The position numbers were made by a program, and so were the translations under genes. Source: Negativibacillus sp. (lineage in GTDB: Bacteria > Bacillota > Clostridia > Oscillospirales > Ruminococcaceae). From it: 34,909 nucleotides of DNA. The DNA is taken from positions 1-34,909 of the forward strand of contig JAHHTY010000015.1 of NCBI GenBank assembly GCA_020024325.1, given 5' to 3'. Every line of letters begins with the position of its first letter. Positions within the stretch are counted from its first letter, which is position 1. Below, one piece after another: positions 16,011 to 23,985 of this stretch. Under the pieces are notes generated by a model, which saw only the letters and a list, made by a program, of their open reading frames with translations, had not been told where the DNA came from and searched no databases.

Positions 16011-16931
16011 ATGCTCACTCGTAAAAAGGTAAAAGATTTATGTATTGATGGGGTCATGTTTGTTTTAGGAAGTTTTTTATTTGCCGTGTCCATTGATACC
16101 TTCACCGCACCAAACCAAATTGCCGCAGGTGGTTTAACCGGTGTGGCTACCATGTTTAACCATTTGTTTGGTATCCCAATTGGTACTGCCAATATGCTGA
16201 TGAACGTTCCTCTTTTGATTTGGGCGTATTTAGAAATGGGATATCAAATCATCATCAAAACAGTAATTGCTACTTTGATGTCCTCTGCTATTATTGACAT
16301 TATGGCCCCATATCTTCCGCAATATCAGGGTGATCCGCTTATTACGATTGTATTCGGTGGCTGTCTTGCCGGATTGGGACTTGCTTTGATATTGATGCGC
16401 GGAGGAACAACCGGAGGCACAGAGCTTGCTGCAAACCTTTTAACGTTGCATATCCACGGTTTTTCACTAGGAAAATTTGTTATGATTATCGACCTTGTAA
16501 TTGTTCTTGCATCAGCAGTTGTATATCAGGATTATGAAAGCCCACTGTATGCAATTCTTGTTATTTACATTACATCTAAAGTAATTGATGCTGTTTTATA
16601 TGGTGCAGACAGTGGAACCGGAAAGATGATGTTTATTATTTCTCCCAAAAATGACGAAATTTCACATCGCATTATGACTGAAATGGAGCGTGGTGTTACT
16701 GAACTGCACTCCCGTGGTGCATACAGCGGTCAAGAAGGAACTGTTCTTTTCTGTGCAGTTGGTCGTCAAGAAGTTCATAAAATCTATGACATCATTCACG
16801 AAATTGACACTGATGCATTTATTGTTGTGGATGATGCTGGTGAAATTACCGGTCTTGGCTTCCGTGATTTTCACCAATACCGTCAAAAGTCAAAAAAGAA
16901 AAACAAGAAAAAGCCATTACAGCAATCATAA
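16011..16931 (+). CDS. YitT family membrane protein (second copy)
   Basis: This 306-residue protein is a second YitT-family member. It has the same architecture: hydrophobic helices (VMFVLGSFLFAVSIDTF, ITIVFGGCLAGLGLALILM, FVMIIDLVIVLASAVVY), the motifs PNQIAAGGLTGVATM and RGGTTGGTELAANLL, and a DUF2179 domain (MFIISPKNDEISHRIMTEMERGVTELHSRGAYSG..VLFCAVGRQE). The last 20 residues are very basic (KSKKKNKKKPLQQS), which the first copy lacks. AGGAGG lies 8 bases before the ATG. The two copies differ enough to be old paralogues rather than a recent duplication. Function of the family is not established. Confidence 0.88.
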   Translation: MLTRKKVKDLCIDGVMFVLGSFLFAVSIDTFTAPNQIAAGGLTGVATMFNHLFGIPIGTANMLMNVPLLIWAYLEMGYQIIIKTVIATLMSSAIIDIMAPYLPQYQGDPLITIVFGGCLAGLGLALILMRGGTTGGTELAANLLTLHIHGFSLGKFVMIIDLVIVLASAVVYQDYESPLYAILVIYITSKVIDAVLYGADSGTGKMMFIISPKNDEISHRIMTEMERGVTELHSRGAYSGQEGTVLFCAVGRQEVHKIYDIIHEIDTDAFIVVDDAGEITGLGFRDFHQYRQKSKKKNKKKPLQQS

Positions 16932-16969
16932 AAGAAGTTGTTAGAAAATCAATAAAATCTCATCTAAAT

Positions 16970-17012
16970 AAAGCAGCAGACAGAAAATCTTTTCTGTCTG
17001 CTGCTTTATTTT
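16970..17012 (+). terminator. Strong terminator after YitT gene, 18-bp stem
   Basis: Positions 16970-16987 and 16990-17007 are perfect inverted repeats (AAAGCAGCAGACAGAAAA and its complement) with a 2-base centre. ATTTTTAAT follows. The stem is unusually long and perfect. Confidence 0.88.
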
Positions 17013-17127
17013 TAATATAATTGATGCTGGTTTTAAATCTGTAAACAGATTCATTTAAGTGTTTCTAATTTTATCTTTTGATTCATCAATTTGTTCTTAG
17101 GTAAAAAACTTTATTCCAACAAAAAAC

Positions 17128-17150
17128 GCCGCGTCTTTATCAGATACGGC
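17128..17150 (-). terminator. Terminator of DUF6506 gene
   Basis: On the minus strand GCCGTATCT pairs with AGACGCGGC (one G-T pair and one mismatch) and is followed by GTTTTTTG. It starts 31 bases after the gene's stop codon. Confidence 0.7.
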
Positions 17151-17181
17151 ATTTGTTATTTTTACCCTTTTAATTTTAAAA

Positions 17182-17487
17182 TTATTCTGCCCAAAAAAGA
17201 TTTGAAATCTCTTGTTGGTCATCTGGACAGACTACATATCCTACACTTACCTTTTTGTCCGTTGCCTCATACATTCTGCGTGCTAATTCGTTGCCAAATG
17301 CTCCACACACTTCGATCGCACCAAAACCCGCCTGTGCAAGTTCCCCTGCAACAGTAACCGCCTGTTCCGCAGAGGTCACAGTGATAATGTGTGTTTCAAC
17401 AGCATCGGTTTCCAGTACAGCATAGTCGGTTTTTGTCTGATACTGCTGACCCATAATCATCATTGCGAATTTCTTTTTGGATACCAT
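17182..17487 (-). CDS. DUF6506 family protein
   Basis: This small cytoplasmic protein of 101 residues resembles the uncharacterised DUF6506 family. Typical segments are KFAMMIMGQQY near the start, the central ITVTSAEQAVTVAGELAQAGFGAIEVCGAFGNELAR, and VGYVVCPDDQQEIS. The glycine-rich centre suggests a small alpha/beta fold, but no catalytic motif is evident. The ATG at 17487 follows GAAAGGTGAT. It is a single-gene unit with its own promoter and terminator, divergent from the CbiK-like gene. Function is unknown. Confidence 0.72.
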   Translation of the reverse strand: MVSKKKFAMMIMGQQYQTKTDYAVLETDAVETHIITVTSAEQAVTVAGELAQAGFGAIEVCGAFGNELARRMYEATDKKVSVGYVVCPDDQQEISNLFWAE

Positions 17488-17586
17488 AAAATATCACCTT
17501 TCTGTTCAGCTCATAGCAATTAAAAAAGAAAGATCCAAACCTGTTTTTACAGAGAAAAAGACCACTCTTACTGATTCGTGTTTTTT

Positions 17587-17615
17587 ATTATAACATAGAA
17601 TTTTCATTCTTTCCA
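17587..17615 (-). promoter_or_regulatory. Likely promoter of DUF6506 gene
   Basis: On the minus strand TGGAAA, 17 bases, TATAAT lies about 100 bases before the start. The -35 is weak. The 17488-17787 intergenic stretch otherwise shows a plus-strand TATAAT at 17709-17714 (no good -35), which may serve the divergent chelatase gene. A short minus frame at 17506-17721 is not supported. Confidence 0.42.
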
Positions 17616-17787
17616 TACAAATCTTAAGAAAGACCAATATTTTTTTATTTGTAGTAAATTTGCCGTTTTCTTCTCTTTTTCTTTCCGGAGTTTGGTGTTT
17701 CATACTTGTATAATCCATCATTTCATGGTATATTCAATTATATAAAAATACCAAATTCTGATACTAATTAACTATGGAGGGATTCTT

Positions 17788-18696
17788 TTGAAAAAATTGC
17801 TCGGACTTGCACTCTTGTCTGCTGCGGCAGGCTTATGTATTGCTGCTTTAAAAAAACAAGAACAAGAACCAGAAATAATAAAACCTGTTTTGTGTATACC
17901 TGCACGTTCTAACAAAAAAGCAATCCTTGTAGTAAGCTTTGGAACCAGCTATGAGGAAACCCGTGAAAAAACAATCGGTGCCATTGAAGAGGATTTTCGC
18001 AACGCTTTCCCTGATTTTGAAATTCGTCGTGCTTTTACCAGTGGCATGATTATCCGCAAATTAAAAGAGCGTGATGGTATTGAAATTGATACCGTAGAGC
18101 AGGCTTTAGAGAAACTAGCATCAGAAGGATTTGATACTGTAATTTGTCAGCCAACCCATGTAATGGGTGGCTTTGAATTTGATGATCTCAAAAATGAAGT
18201 TCAAAAATGGGAGAATCGCTTCCATCACATTATTTGTGGTTGGCCGCTACTAACTTCTTCTGAAGATTATTCCCTTGTTATCAAGGCTTTGAACGAAGAG
18301 TTTAAGGATCTTAATTCAGACACCGCCCTTGTTCTAATGGGTCATGGTACAGAACATCCTGCAAATGCTACCTACCCTGCTTTAGATTACCGCTTAAAAG
18401 CACAAGGATATAAAAATTTCTTTATTGGAACTGTAGAAGGATACCCTGATCTGGACACTGTTATGGCAGAAGTTGCTGCTATCAATGCAAAAAAGGTTAT
18501 TTTAGCTCCACTGATGGTTGTTGCCGGTGACCACGCAATCAATGATATGTGCGGCAACGAAGATTCGTGGCAGCAGCTTTTTAACAAAGCAGGCTATCAA
18601 ACACAGGCTGTTCTGAAAGGCTTGGGAGAATATCCTTCAATCCGAAAAATTTACTTACAGCATTGTATGGAGTGTGTTTCTTCCTTAGAAAAATAA
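17788..18696 (+). CDS. CbiK-like sirohydrochlorin cobaltochelatase, membrane-anchored
   Basis: CbiK-type chelatases insert cobalt into sirohydrochlorin in the anaerobic cobalamin pathway. The 302-residue product has the family segments KKAILVVSFGTSYEETREKTI, ICQPTHVMGGFEFDD, LVLMGHGTEHPAN (His186, His190) and VVAGDHAINDMCG (His249); the conserved His residues provide the metal and tetrapyrrole ligands. Unlike cytoplasmic CbiK, it starts with a hydrophobic helix (LLGLALLSAAAGLCIAAL) after two lysines, with no good lipobox, so it is probably tethered outside the membrane or exported. The start is a TTG 7 bases after GGAGG. No other cobalamin or haem gene is near, so its physiological metal and substrate are uncertain; haem or siroheme handling are alternatives. 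Confidence 0.85.
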   Translation: MKKLLGLALLSAAAGLCIAALKKQEQEPEIIKPVLCIPARSNKKAILVVSFGTSYEETREKTIGAIEEDFRNAFPDFEIRRAFTSGMIIRKLKERDGIEIDTVEQALEKLASEGFDTVICQPTHVMGGFEFDDLKNEVQKWENRFHHIICGWPLLTSSEDYSLVIKALNEEFKDLNSDTALVLMGHGTEHPANATYPALDYRLKAQGYKNFFIGTVEGYPDLDTVMAEVAAINAKKVILAPLMVVAGDHAINDMCGNEDSWQQLFNKAGYQTQAVLKGLGEYPSIRKIYLQHCMECVSSLEK

Positions 18697-18816
18697 CTTT
18701 TATAAACTTTTGGCTTTTCATTTCTTTTCTATGTAAAATATGGTATTCTTAATCATGAAGAATGCTGATGCTGAGGTTCTCCTTAGTTCAAATTGATTTT
18801 TAACGGAGGAATCGGA

Positions 18817-20262
18817 ATGATTTTAGTAGATAACACAAAGGTATGTCCTGCTATTGTACACTTTGCTTATCAGAATATGCTGGAAGACTCGAAAGTTCCG
18901 CAACAAATCAGGCAGGTGTTTGATGGTACACGGTTTTCAGAATTTCATACCTTTCAAAATGATGTTCTGGTGGTCTGGATTGGATTAGGAGAAGAGGACA
19001 CCCTAACACTCACCCATGTAAAATCCGCTGCCGCACTTGCTGCAAAAACAATGCACAAATTAAAACAAGCAGAATATCAGGTAGATGCTTCTGAAATAAT
19101 CCGTTTGTATGGTCTTGATAGTATCTATGATTTAACCAGTGGTATGATGCTTGGTTTGTATCAATTTGAAGGCTATTATCAAACCGCAAAAGAAAAATAT
19201 CAATATACTGCCTACCTTCAGGGTTTTGAATCTCCCTATCAGGAGGAGTTTCAAGATGTTGTGGATAAATCCGCAGTTGTTTCAAATTATATAATGATGG
19301 CACGAGATTGGGTCAACACTCCCGGAAATTTGCTGAATCCTCTCACATTTACAGAACAAATTATATCTGCCGCTAAAGATGTAGGTTGTGAAACAAAAGT
19401 GGTGGAGGCAGAGCAAGCAAAAGAACTGGGTATGAATCTTTTTTTGAGTGTTGGACTTAGCAGTGGATACCCTTGTAAGCTTGCTGTCCTGCGCTATATG
19501 GGAAATCCGGATGATAAGGAAGTAACTGCTCTGATTGGAAAGGGTGTTACCCTAGACACCGGTGGTTATTCATTAAAAACAAATGCAGGTTTAATCAATA
19601 CAAAATGTGATATGGGAGGAGCTGCCGCAGTGACTGCCGCTATCTGTGCCCTGGCAAAAAACAAGGCTCAGGCTAATGTTGTTGCGGTTGTCCCTGTAGT
19701 AGAAAACCGTCTTTCCAACACATCTTCTGTTCCCGGAGATGTTATCACTGCAATGAACGGAAAAACAGTTGAGATTTTCAGCAGTGATGCAGAGGGCAGA
19801 TTGATTTTAGCCGATGCAATCACCTATGCAATCCGCATTGAAAAGGCAGACCGCATTGTCGATGTGGCAACCCTTACCGGGGCGATTGCCAATGCTTATG
19901 GCAATATTCGCGCCGGAGTTATGACTAACAACGATTGCTTTGAAGATGAGCTGCTGCGTGCCGGAGCAAGAGCCGGAGAAAAATATGTAGATCTCCCTAC
20001 TGATGAAGAGTATCAAGATATGCTCAAAGGCAGGGTTGCAGATTTAGTAAATTCTGCAAGATATGGTTGCGGAAGCATTGTTGCCGGACTTTTCCTTCGT
20101 GAGTTTGTAGAAAACCACCCATGGATACATTTGGATATTGCCGGAGTTGCCGATGTAAGCAAACCTGTTTATGAATTTCAATCCGAGGGAGCAACCGGTG
20201 CTTCCACCGCTACAATGTATTTCTTATTGGATCGCCACTTTACTGCGGCAGACCGATATTAA
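18817..20262 (+). CDS. M17 leucyl aminopeptidase
   Basis: This cytoplasmic two-metal enzyme removes N-terminal residues, often Leu, from peptides. The 481-residue protein has an N-terminal macro-like domain and a C-terminal catalytic domain with all key motifs: LIGKGVTLDTGGYSLK (metal-binding Lys and Asp, about residues 240-255), KCDMGGAA (Asp), and the signature FSSDAEGRLILADA (Asp, Glu and catalytic Arg, about residue 325). The ATG at 18817 is chosen because GGAGG lies 7 bases upstream; the TTG at 18793 precedes that site. A loose promoter (TTGGCT, 18 bases, TAAAAT at 18710-18739) is visible. cutC follows after 17 bases, so they are cotranscribed. Confidence 0.93.
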   Translation: MILVDNTKVCPAIVHFAYQNMLEDSKVPQQIRQVFDGTRFSEFHTFQNDVLVVWIGLGEEDTLTLTHVKSAAALAAKTMHKLKQAEYQVDASEIIRLYGLDSIYDLTSGMMLGLYQFEGYYQTAKEKYQYTAYLQGFESPYQEEFQDVVDKSAVVSNYIMMARDWVNTPGNLLNPLTFTEQIISAAKDVGCETKVVEAEQAKELGMNLFLSVGLSSGYPCKLAVLRYMGNPDDKEVTALIGKGVTLDTGGYSLKTNAGLINTKCDMGGAAAVTAAICALAKNKAQANVVAVVPVVENRLSNTSSVPGDVITAMNGKTVEIFSSDAEGRLILADAITYAIRIEKADRIVDVATLTGAIANAYGNIRAGVMTNNDCFEDELLRAGARAGEKYVDLPTDEEYQDMLKGRVADLVNSARYGCGSIVAGLFLREFVENHPWIHLDIAGVADVSKPVYEFQSEGATGASTATMYFLLDRHFTAADRY

Positions 20263-20279
20263 AAGAGAGGATTTTAAAA

Positions 20280-21038
20280 ATGATGAAAAAACCATTACTT
20301 GAATGCTGTGTTGAAAGTGTAGAATCTGCACTTGCTGCAAAAGAAGGCGGAGCTGACCGATTAGAGCTGTGTGGAAATTTGATGATTGGAGGTACAACCC
20401 CTGACATCAATCTTTATCATCGCATTCGTGAAAAATGTGATATCTTAATCAATGTATTGATTCGACCAAGATTCGGTGATTTTTGCTATAGCGATGAGGA
20501 ATTTGAGATTATCCGCAGAGATGTAAAAATGTTCCGTGAAGCAGGTGCTGACGGCGTTGTGATCGGCATTCTGAATCCGGATGGTACCTTAGATACAAAA
20601 CGTATGGCAATTTTAATGGAAGAAGCAAAAGGTATGAGCGTTACCCTGCATCGTGCTTTTGATGTTTGCGTTGACCCAGTAAAGGCATTGCAGCAGGCAA
20701 AAGAACTGCACATTGATACTATTTTGACCTCCGGGCAAAAAAATACTGCTTTGGAGGGCGCTGATTTGTTATGCGAACTTGTTAAACAAGCAGGCGATGA
20801 AATTGATATTTTAATCGGCAGCGGAGTAAAGGATTCTGTAATTCAAAAACTTGCTGTATCCACAGGGGCAACCTCTTTTCATATGTCCGGCAAAATTACC
20901 ATGGACAGCCCAATGACCTATCGTAAAAAAGATGTTAGTATGGGGCTGCCACTTGTCAGCGAATATACTATCTGGCAGACCAGTGCAGAAGAAATACGCA
21001 AAGCCAGAACTGTTCTGGACAGTGTTTGTGCACGATAA
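20280..21038 (+). CDS. cutC: CutC family protein
   Basis: CutC proteins are TIM-barrel proteins first linked to copper tolerance; their biochemical role is unclear and a copper-transport function is disputed. The 252-residue product is full length. The signature is clear: ADRLELCGNLMIGGTTPDINL near residue 25, then INVLIRPRFGDFCYSDEEFEII, VTLHRAFDV, and the C-terminal ILIGSGVKDS..TGATSFHMSG. Two adjacent ATG codons (20280 and 20283) could start it, after a GAGAGG site. It lies 17 bases after the aminopeptidase. The genomic link to peptide degradation rather than metal genes is notable; no copper ATPase or chaperone is in the window. Confidence 0.92.
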   Translation: MMKKPLLECCVESVESALAAKEGGADRLELCGNLMIGGTTPDINLYHRIREKCDILINVLIRPRFGDFCYSDEEFEIIRRDVKMFREAGADGVVIGILNPDGTLDTKRMAILMEEAKGMSVTLHRAFDVCVDPVKALQQAKELHIDTILTSGQKNTALEGADLLCELVKQAGDEIDILIGSGVKDSVIQKLAVSTGATSFHMSGKITMDSPMTYRKKDVSMGLPLVSEYTIWQTSAEEIRKARTVLDSVCAR

Positions 21039-21076
21039 AAGCTAAAAACGGGGATTAACACCGATTTTTATATTTT

Positions 21077-21091
21077 AAGGTTCTAAACCTT
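21077..21091 (+). promoter_or_regulatory. Small hairpin directly before ribosome site of the transglutaminase gene
   Basis: AAGGTT-CTA-AACCTT is a perfect 6-bp stem with a 3-base loop ending 3 bases before AGGAGG (21095-21100). Just upstream, AAAAACGG..CCGATTTTT (about 21046-21069) may be a weak terminator after cutC. Together they could insulate or tune expression of the following gene. Confidence 0.4.
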
Positions 21092-21105
21092 CAAGGAGGA
21101 TATTT

Positions 21106-23691
21106 ATGTCTTGTGACCTTCATTTCAGCCAAACTCTGTGTGAAAAGGCTGAACAGTATTTTGAAGCTGCACGTCCATTCTTCGGCGGACGTGAAAAAGA
21201 AATTATGGAAAATCTGGAACATTGTAATGAAGCCCAGAAAATTTGTATGAAGTATCTTTATGGTACAATGCCAATCAGCGACATTGCAAACTATGATTTT
21301 TCACTTTTCTTAACTTATGTCGATCATGCTTTATTCCTGCGTAAAAACACCCCTTGGTGTCAAACCATTCCCGAGGACATCTTCCTTAACCACGTTTTAT
21401 ACTACCGTGTAAATACCGAAGATATCACAGACTGCCGTCGTGCATTCTATGATCTGTGCTGGCCAAGACTGGTGCAGGCAAACAAAACCACCAGCATGAA
21501 AGAAGCTGCACTGGAACTGAACTATTGGTGCTTTGAAAATGCTACATACCGTCAAACCGATGACAGAACTGCGAACCCGCTGACTGTACTTCGTTGTGCA
21601 TACGGTCGTTGTGGTGAAGAATCTACCTTTGCAACCACCGCTTTCCGCAGTGTTGGTATTCCAACCAGACAGATCTATACCCCAAGATGGCCACACTGTG
21701 ATGATAACCATGCATGGATTGAGGTATGGTGCGACGGCGATTGGCACTATTTAGGTGCTTGCGAACCAGAAGAAGTTCTTGACAAAGGCTGGTTTACCGC
21801 TGCTGCTTCCCGTGCAATGATTATCCACAGCAGAATGTTCTCCGATTATGTAGAGGGAGAAGAGATTGTTACCCACGAAGGACTGACCACTATCTGTAAC
21901 GAACTGTTCCGTTATGCTGATAAACAGACCTTCTCCATTAAAGTAACAGAAAACGGTAAACCTGTACAGGGTGTTACCCTCCGCATAGAATTGCTCAACT
22001 ACTCTGAGTTCTTCCCTATTTCTACACTGATTTCTGATGAGAACGGAGAAGCTTCCATCACACTGGGACTGGGTGACTTACACATCCATGCTGTAAAAGA
22101 CGGCAAATTTATGACTCGATTGGTTGATTCCAGAAACGAATCTTCTGTTACTCTTGATTTTGCTGACGCTTGCAGCTGCCAGACCGAAAATCTTACCGGA
22201 GAAGAATATGATGTTGTTCCTCCAAAAGACAATATGAAGTTTGCAGTTCGTCTGACCGATGAACAGAAAGAAACTCAGCAGAAAAAATTTGATGCTGCTG
22301 CTTCCCTTCTCCATGAAAAAGAAGCTCACTTCTACACCGAAGAATCCGCTGACAAAGCTGCTAAAGAATTGGGACTGTGTGGAGAGGCTGCTAAATTTGC
22401 TGCAAAAGCTCTGTTTGACGCAAAGGGCAACTCCGATGAAATTATGACATTCTTAAAAGCAGCTTCTTCTGCTGAAAATATGGTATTGCGTGCAAAACTG
22501 CTGAACGTTCTGACCGTAAAGGACAAAACTGACCTGTGTGCAGAAGTTTTGGAAAAACATTTAGCAAATGCAGCTGAACCAAAAGATCTTGCAGATGAAA
22601 TTTACATCCCATACCTCCTCTCCCCTCGTGTTGCCACCGAAAAATTAACCGATTGGAGAACTGCACTTTCTGAGCAGTTTACTGAAGAACAGAAGTCAGA
22701 TTTCCGTGCTAATCCAGAAACTGCATGGAACTGGATTTTAGAAAACATTTCTTCTAACGATGAAAGAGAGTATGGTTCTTTGATTGCTGTACCTGCCAGT
22801 CTGTTAAAGGTTGGATTTGGTTCCCATCTTTCTAAGAAAGTTCTGTTTGTTGCAATCTGTCGTACTTTGGGAGTTGCTGCAAGACTGAACCCCGAAACTA
22901 AGGCTGCACAGTACTACTGCAACGGAAGCTTCCACAATGTAGAAAAAGACAGCAAAGCACAGACTCTGCCATTTACTATTGTTTCCGGGGACGACACGAA
23001 ATGGGTGTACTTCCAGAACTGGAGTGTCGCTCTTTTGCGTGATGGCATCTACCATACTCTTGATTTAAGCCAGAGAGAATGGAAAGATGGCAAAGTTCAG
23101 CTGGACTTGGCTCCTGGTGCATATCGTCTGTTGACAGCAAAGAGAATGCCAAACGGAAGTTTGTTCACCAAAGAGTACCGTTTTACCGTTGCTGAAAATG
23201 CTGCTGATTCCCTCACCATCCGTCTGCGTGATACCAAGATTTCCGATATGCTGGAAAACATGGACATTCTTCCATTCTCCTTAAAGGATAAAGATGGAAA
23301 CAAGGTAGCGGCTGAAAAACTTACCGAAGGCAAAGCAAACATTCTGTTCTGGCTGGAGGAAGGTAAGGAACCGACCGAACATATTCTTAATGAATTGATT
23401 GAACATCACAAACGCTATAACGCTTTGGATGCCCAGTTGGTATTTATTATCCGCAATGATGATGCAAAGAAAAATCATACTCTTGCAAAAGCATTGGAAC
23501 TTCTTCCAAATGTTACCATCTGCTATGATGATTTCCGTGAGAATGTTTCTTCGATTGCACGCAGAATGTATGTTGACCCTGACAAACTGCCATTGATCGT
23601 TGTTACGAAACCTGGACTCAACGGTATCTTTGCTACCAGCGGATACAATGTTGGTATGGGTGATCTGCTGATTAAAATTTTGGCAGACTAG
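21106..23691 (+). CDS. Large transglutaminase-like protein with pseudo-domain and thioredoxin-like C-terminus
   Basis: The 861-residue protein has no signal peptide and is probably cytoplasmic. Residues about 130-230 form a transglutaminase/cysteine-protease core: Cys169 in GRCGEES, His202 in NHAWIEVW, and at the third catalytic position ACEPE (Glu220) in place of the usual Asp. Around 285-345 lies a beta-rich segment (GKPVQGVTLRIELL...DENGEASITL) like a carboxypeptidase-regulatory or Ig-like repeat. Residues about 536-595 look like a second transglutaminase core (KKVLFVAICRTLGVAARL) where the Cys position is not cysteine. Residues about 724-861 resemble a thioredoxin fold without CxxC (NILFWLEEG, LVFIIRNDD, LPLIVVTKPG). 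Codons are richer in C-ending choices than in neighbours, suggesting high expression. Peptide or cell-wall peptide hydrolysis is a guess. AGGAGG precedes the ATG. Confidence 0.82.
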   Translation: MSCDLHFSQTLCEKAEQYFEAARPFFGGREKEIMENLEHCNEAQKICMKYLYGTMPISDIANYDFSLFLTYVDHALFLRKNTPWCQTIPEDIFLNHVLYYRVNTEDITDCRRAFYDLCWPRLVQANKTTSMKEAALELNYWCFENATYRQTDDRTANPLTVLRCAYGRCGEESTFATTAFRSVGIPTRQIYTPRWPHCDDNHAWIEVWCDGDWHYLGACEPEEVLDKGWFTAAASRAMIIHSRMFSDYVEGEEIVTHEGLTTICNELFRYADKQTFSIKVTENGKPVQGVTLRIELLNYSEFFPISTLISDENGEASITLGLGDLHIHAVKDGKFMTRLVDSRNESSVTLDFADACSCQTENLTGEEYDVVPPKDNMKFAVRLTDEQKETQQKKFDAAASLLHEKEAHFYTEESADKAAKELGLCGEAAKFAAKALFDAKGNSDEIMTFLKAASSAENMVLRAKLLNVLTVKDKTDLCAEVLEKHLANAAEPKDLADEIYIPYLLSPRVATEKLTDWRTALSEQFTEEQKSDFRANPETAWNWILENISSNDEREYGSLIAVPASLLKVGFGSHLSKKVLFVAICRTLGVAARLNPETKAAQYYCNGSFHNVEKDSKAQTLPFTIVSGDDTKWVYFQNWSVALLRDGIYHTLDLSQREWKDGKVQLDLAPGAYRLLTAKRMPNGSLFTKEYRFTVAENAADSLTIRLRDTKISDMLENMDILPFSLKDKDGNKVAAEKLTEGKANILFWLEEGKEPTEHILNELIEHHKRYNALDAQLVFIIRNDDAKKNHTLAKALELLPNVTICYDDFRENVSSIARRMYVDPDKLPLIVVTKPGLNGIFATSGYNVGMGDLLIKILAD

Positions 23692-23780
23692 ATTGAAAAA
23701 GAGCGATTATCTTTAAAGATATAATTGAATATTCCCACTTATAAAGTATGAAAGATAGAATATAACCGGGTGATATAAAA

Positions 23781-23829
23781 AGCAGCCGTACTTTAGGTCC
23801 AGTAAAACGGACCATGAAGTACGGCTGCT
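23781..23829. terminator. Bidirectional terminator between transglutaminase gene and rnf operon
   Basis: A 12-bp stem AGCAGCCGTACT/AGTACGGCTGCT encloses an inner GGTCC/GGACC stem. TTTTCTTTTTA follows on plus and TTTTTATATC on minus. It serves both convergent units. The remaining 23692-23780 and 23830-23985 hold no gene. Confidence 0.9.
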
Positions 23830-23985
23830 TTTTCTTTTTATAAAGATATTTGATTAGCTGAAGCAGGACAAAAAGGATAGGGTTCATATTTTAAAGCCGA
23901 GAAAGTGCCATTCATACAAAGTGTACTATTCTCTTAAAAGACTTTATCCCCTACATTGTCTTTACCACTCTAAAAGTTCTTAAAA

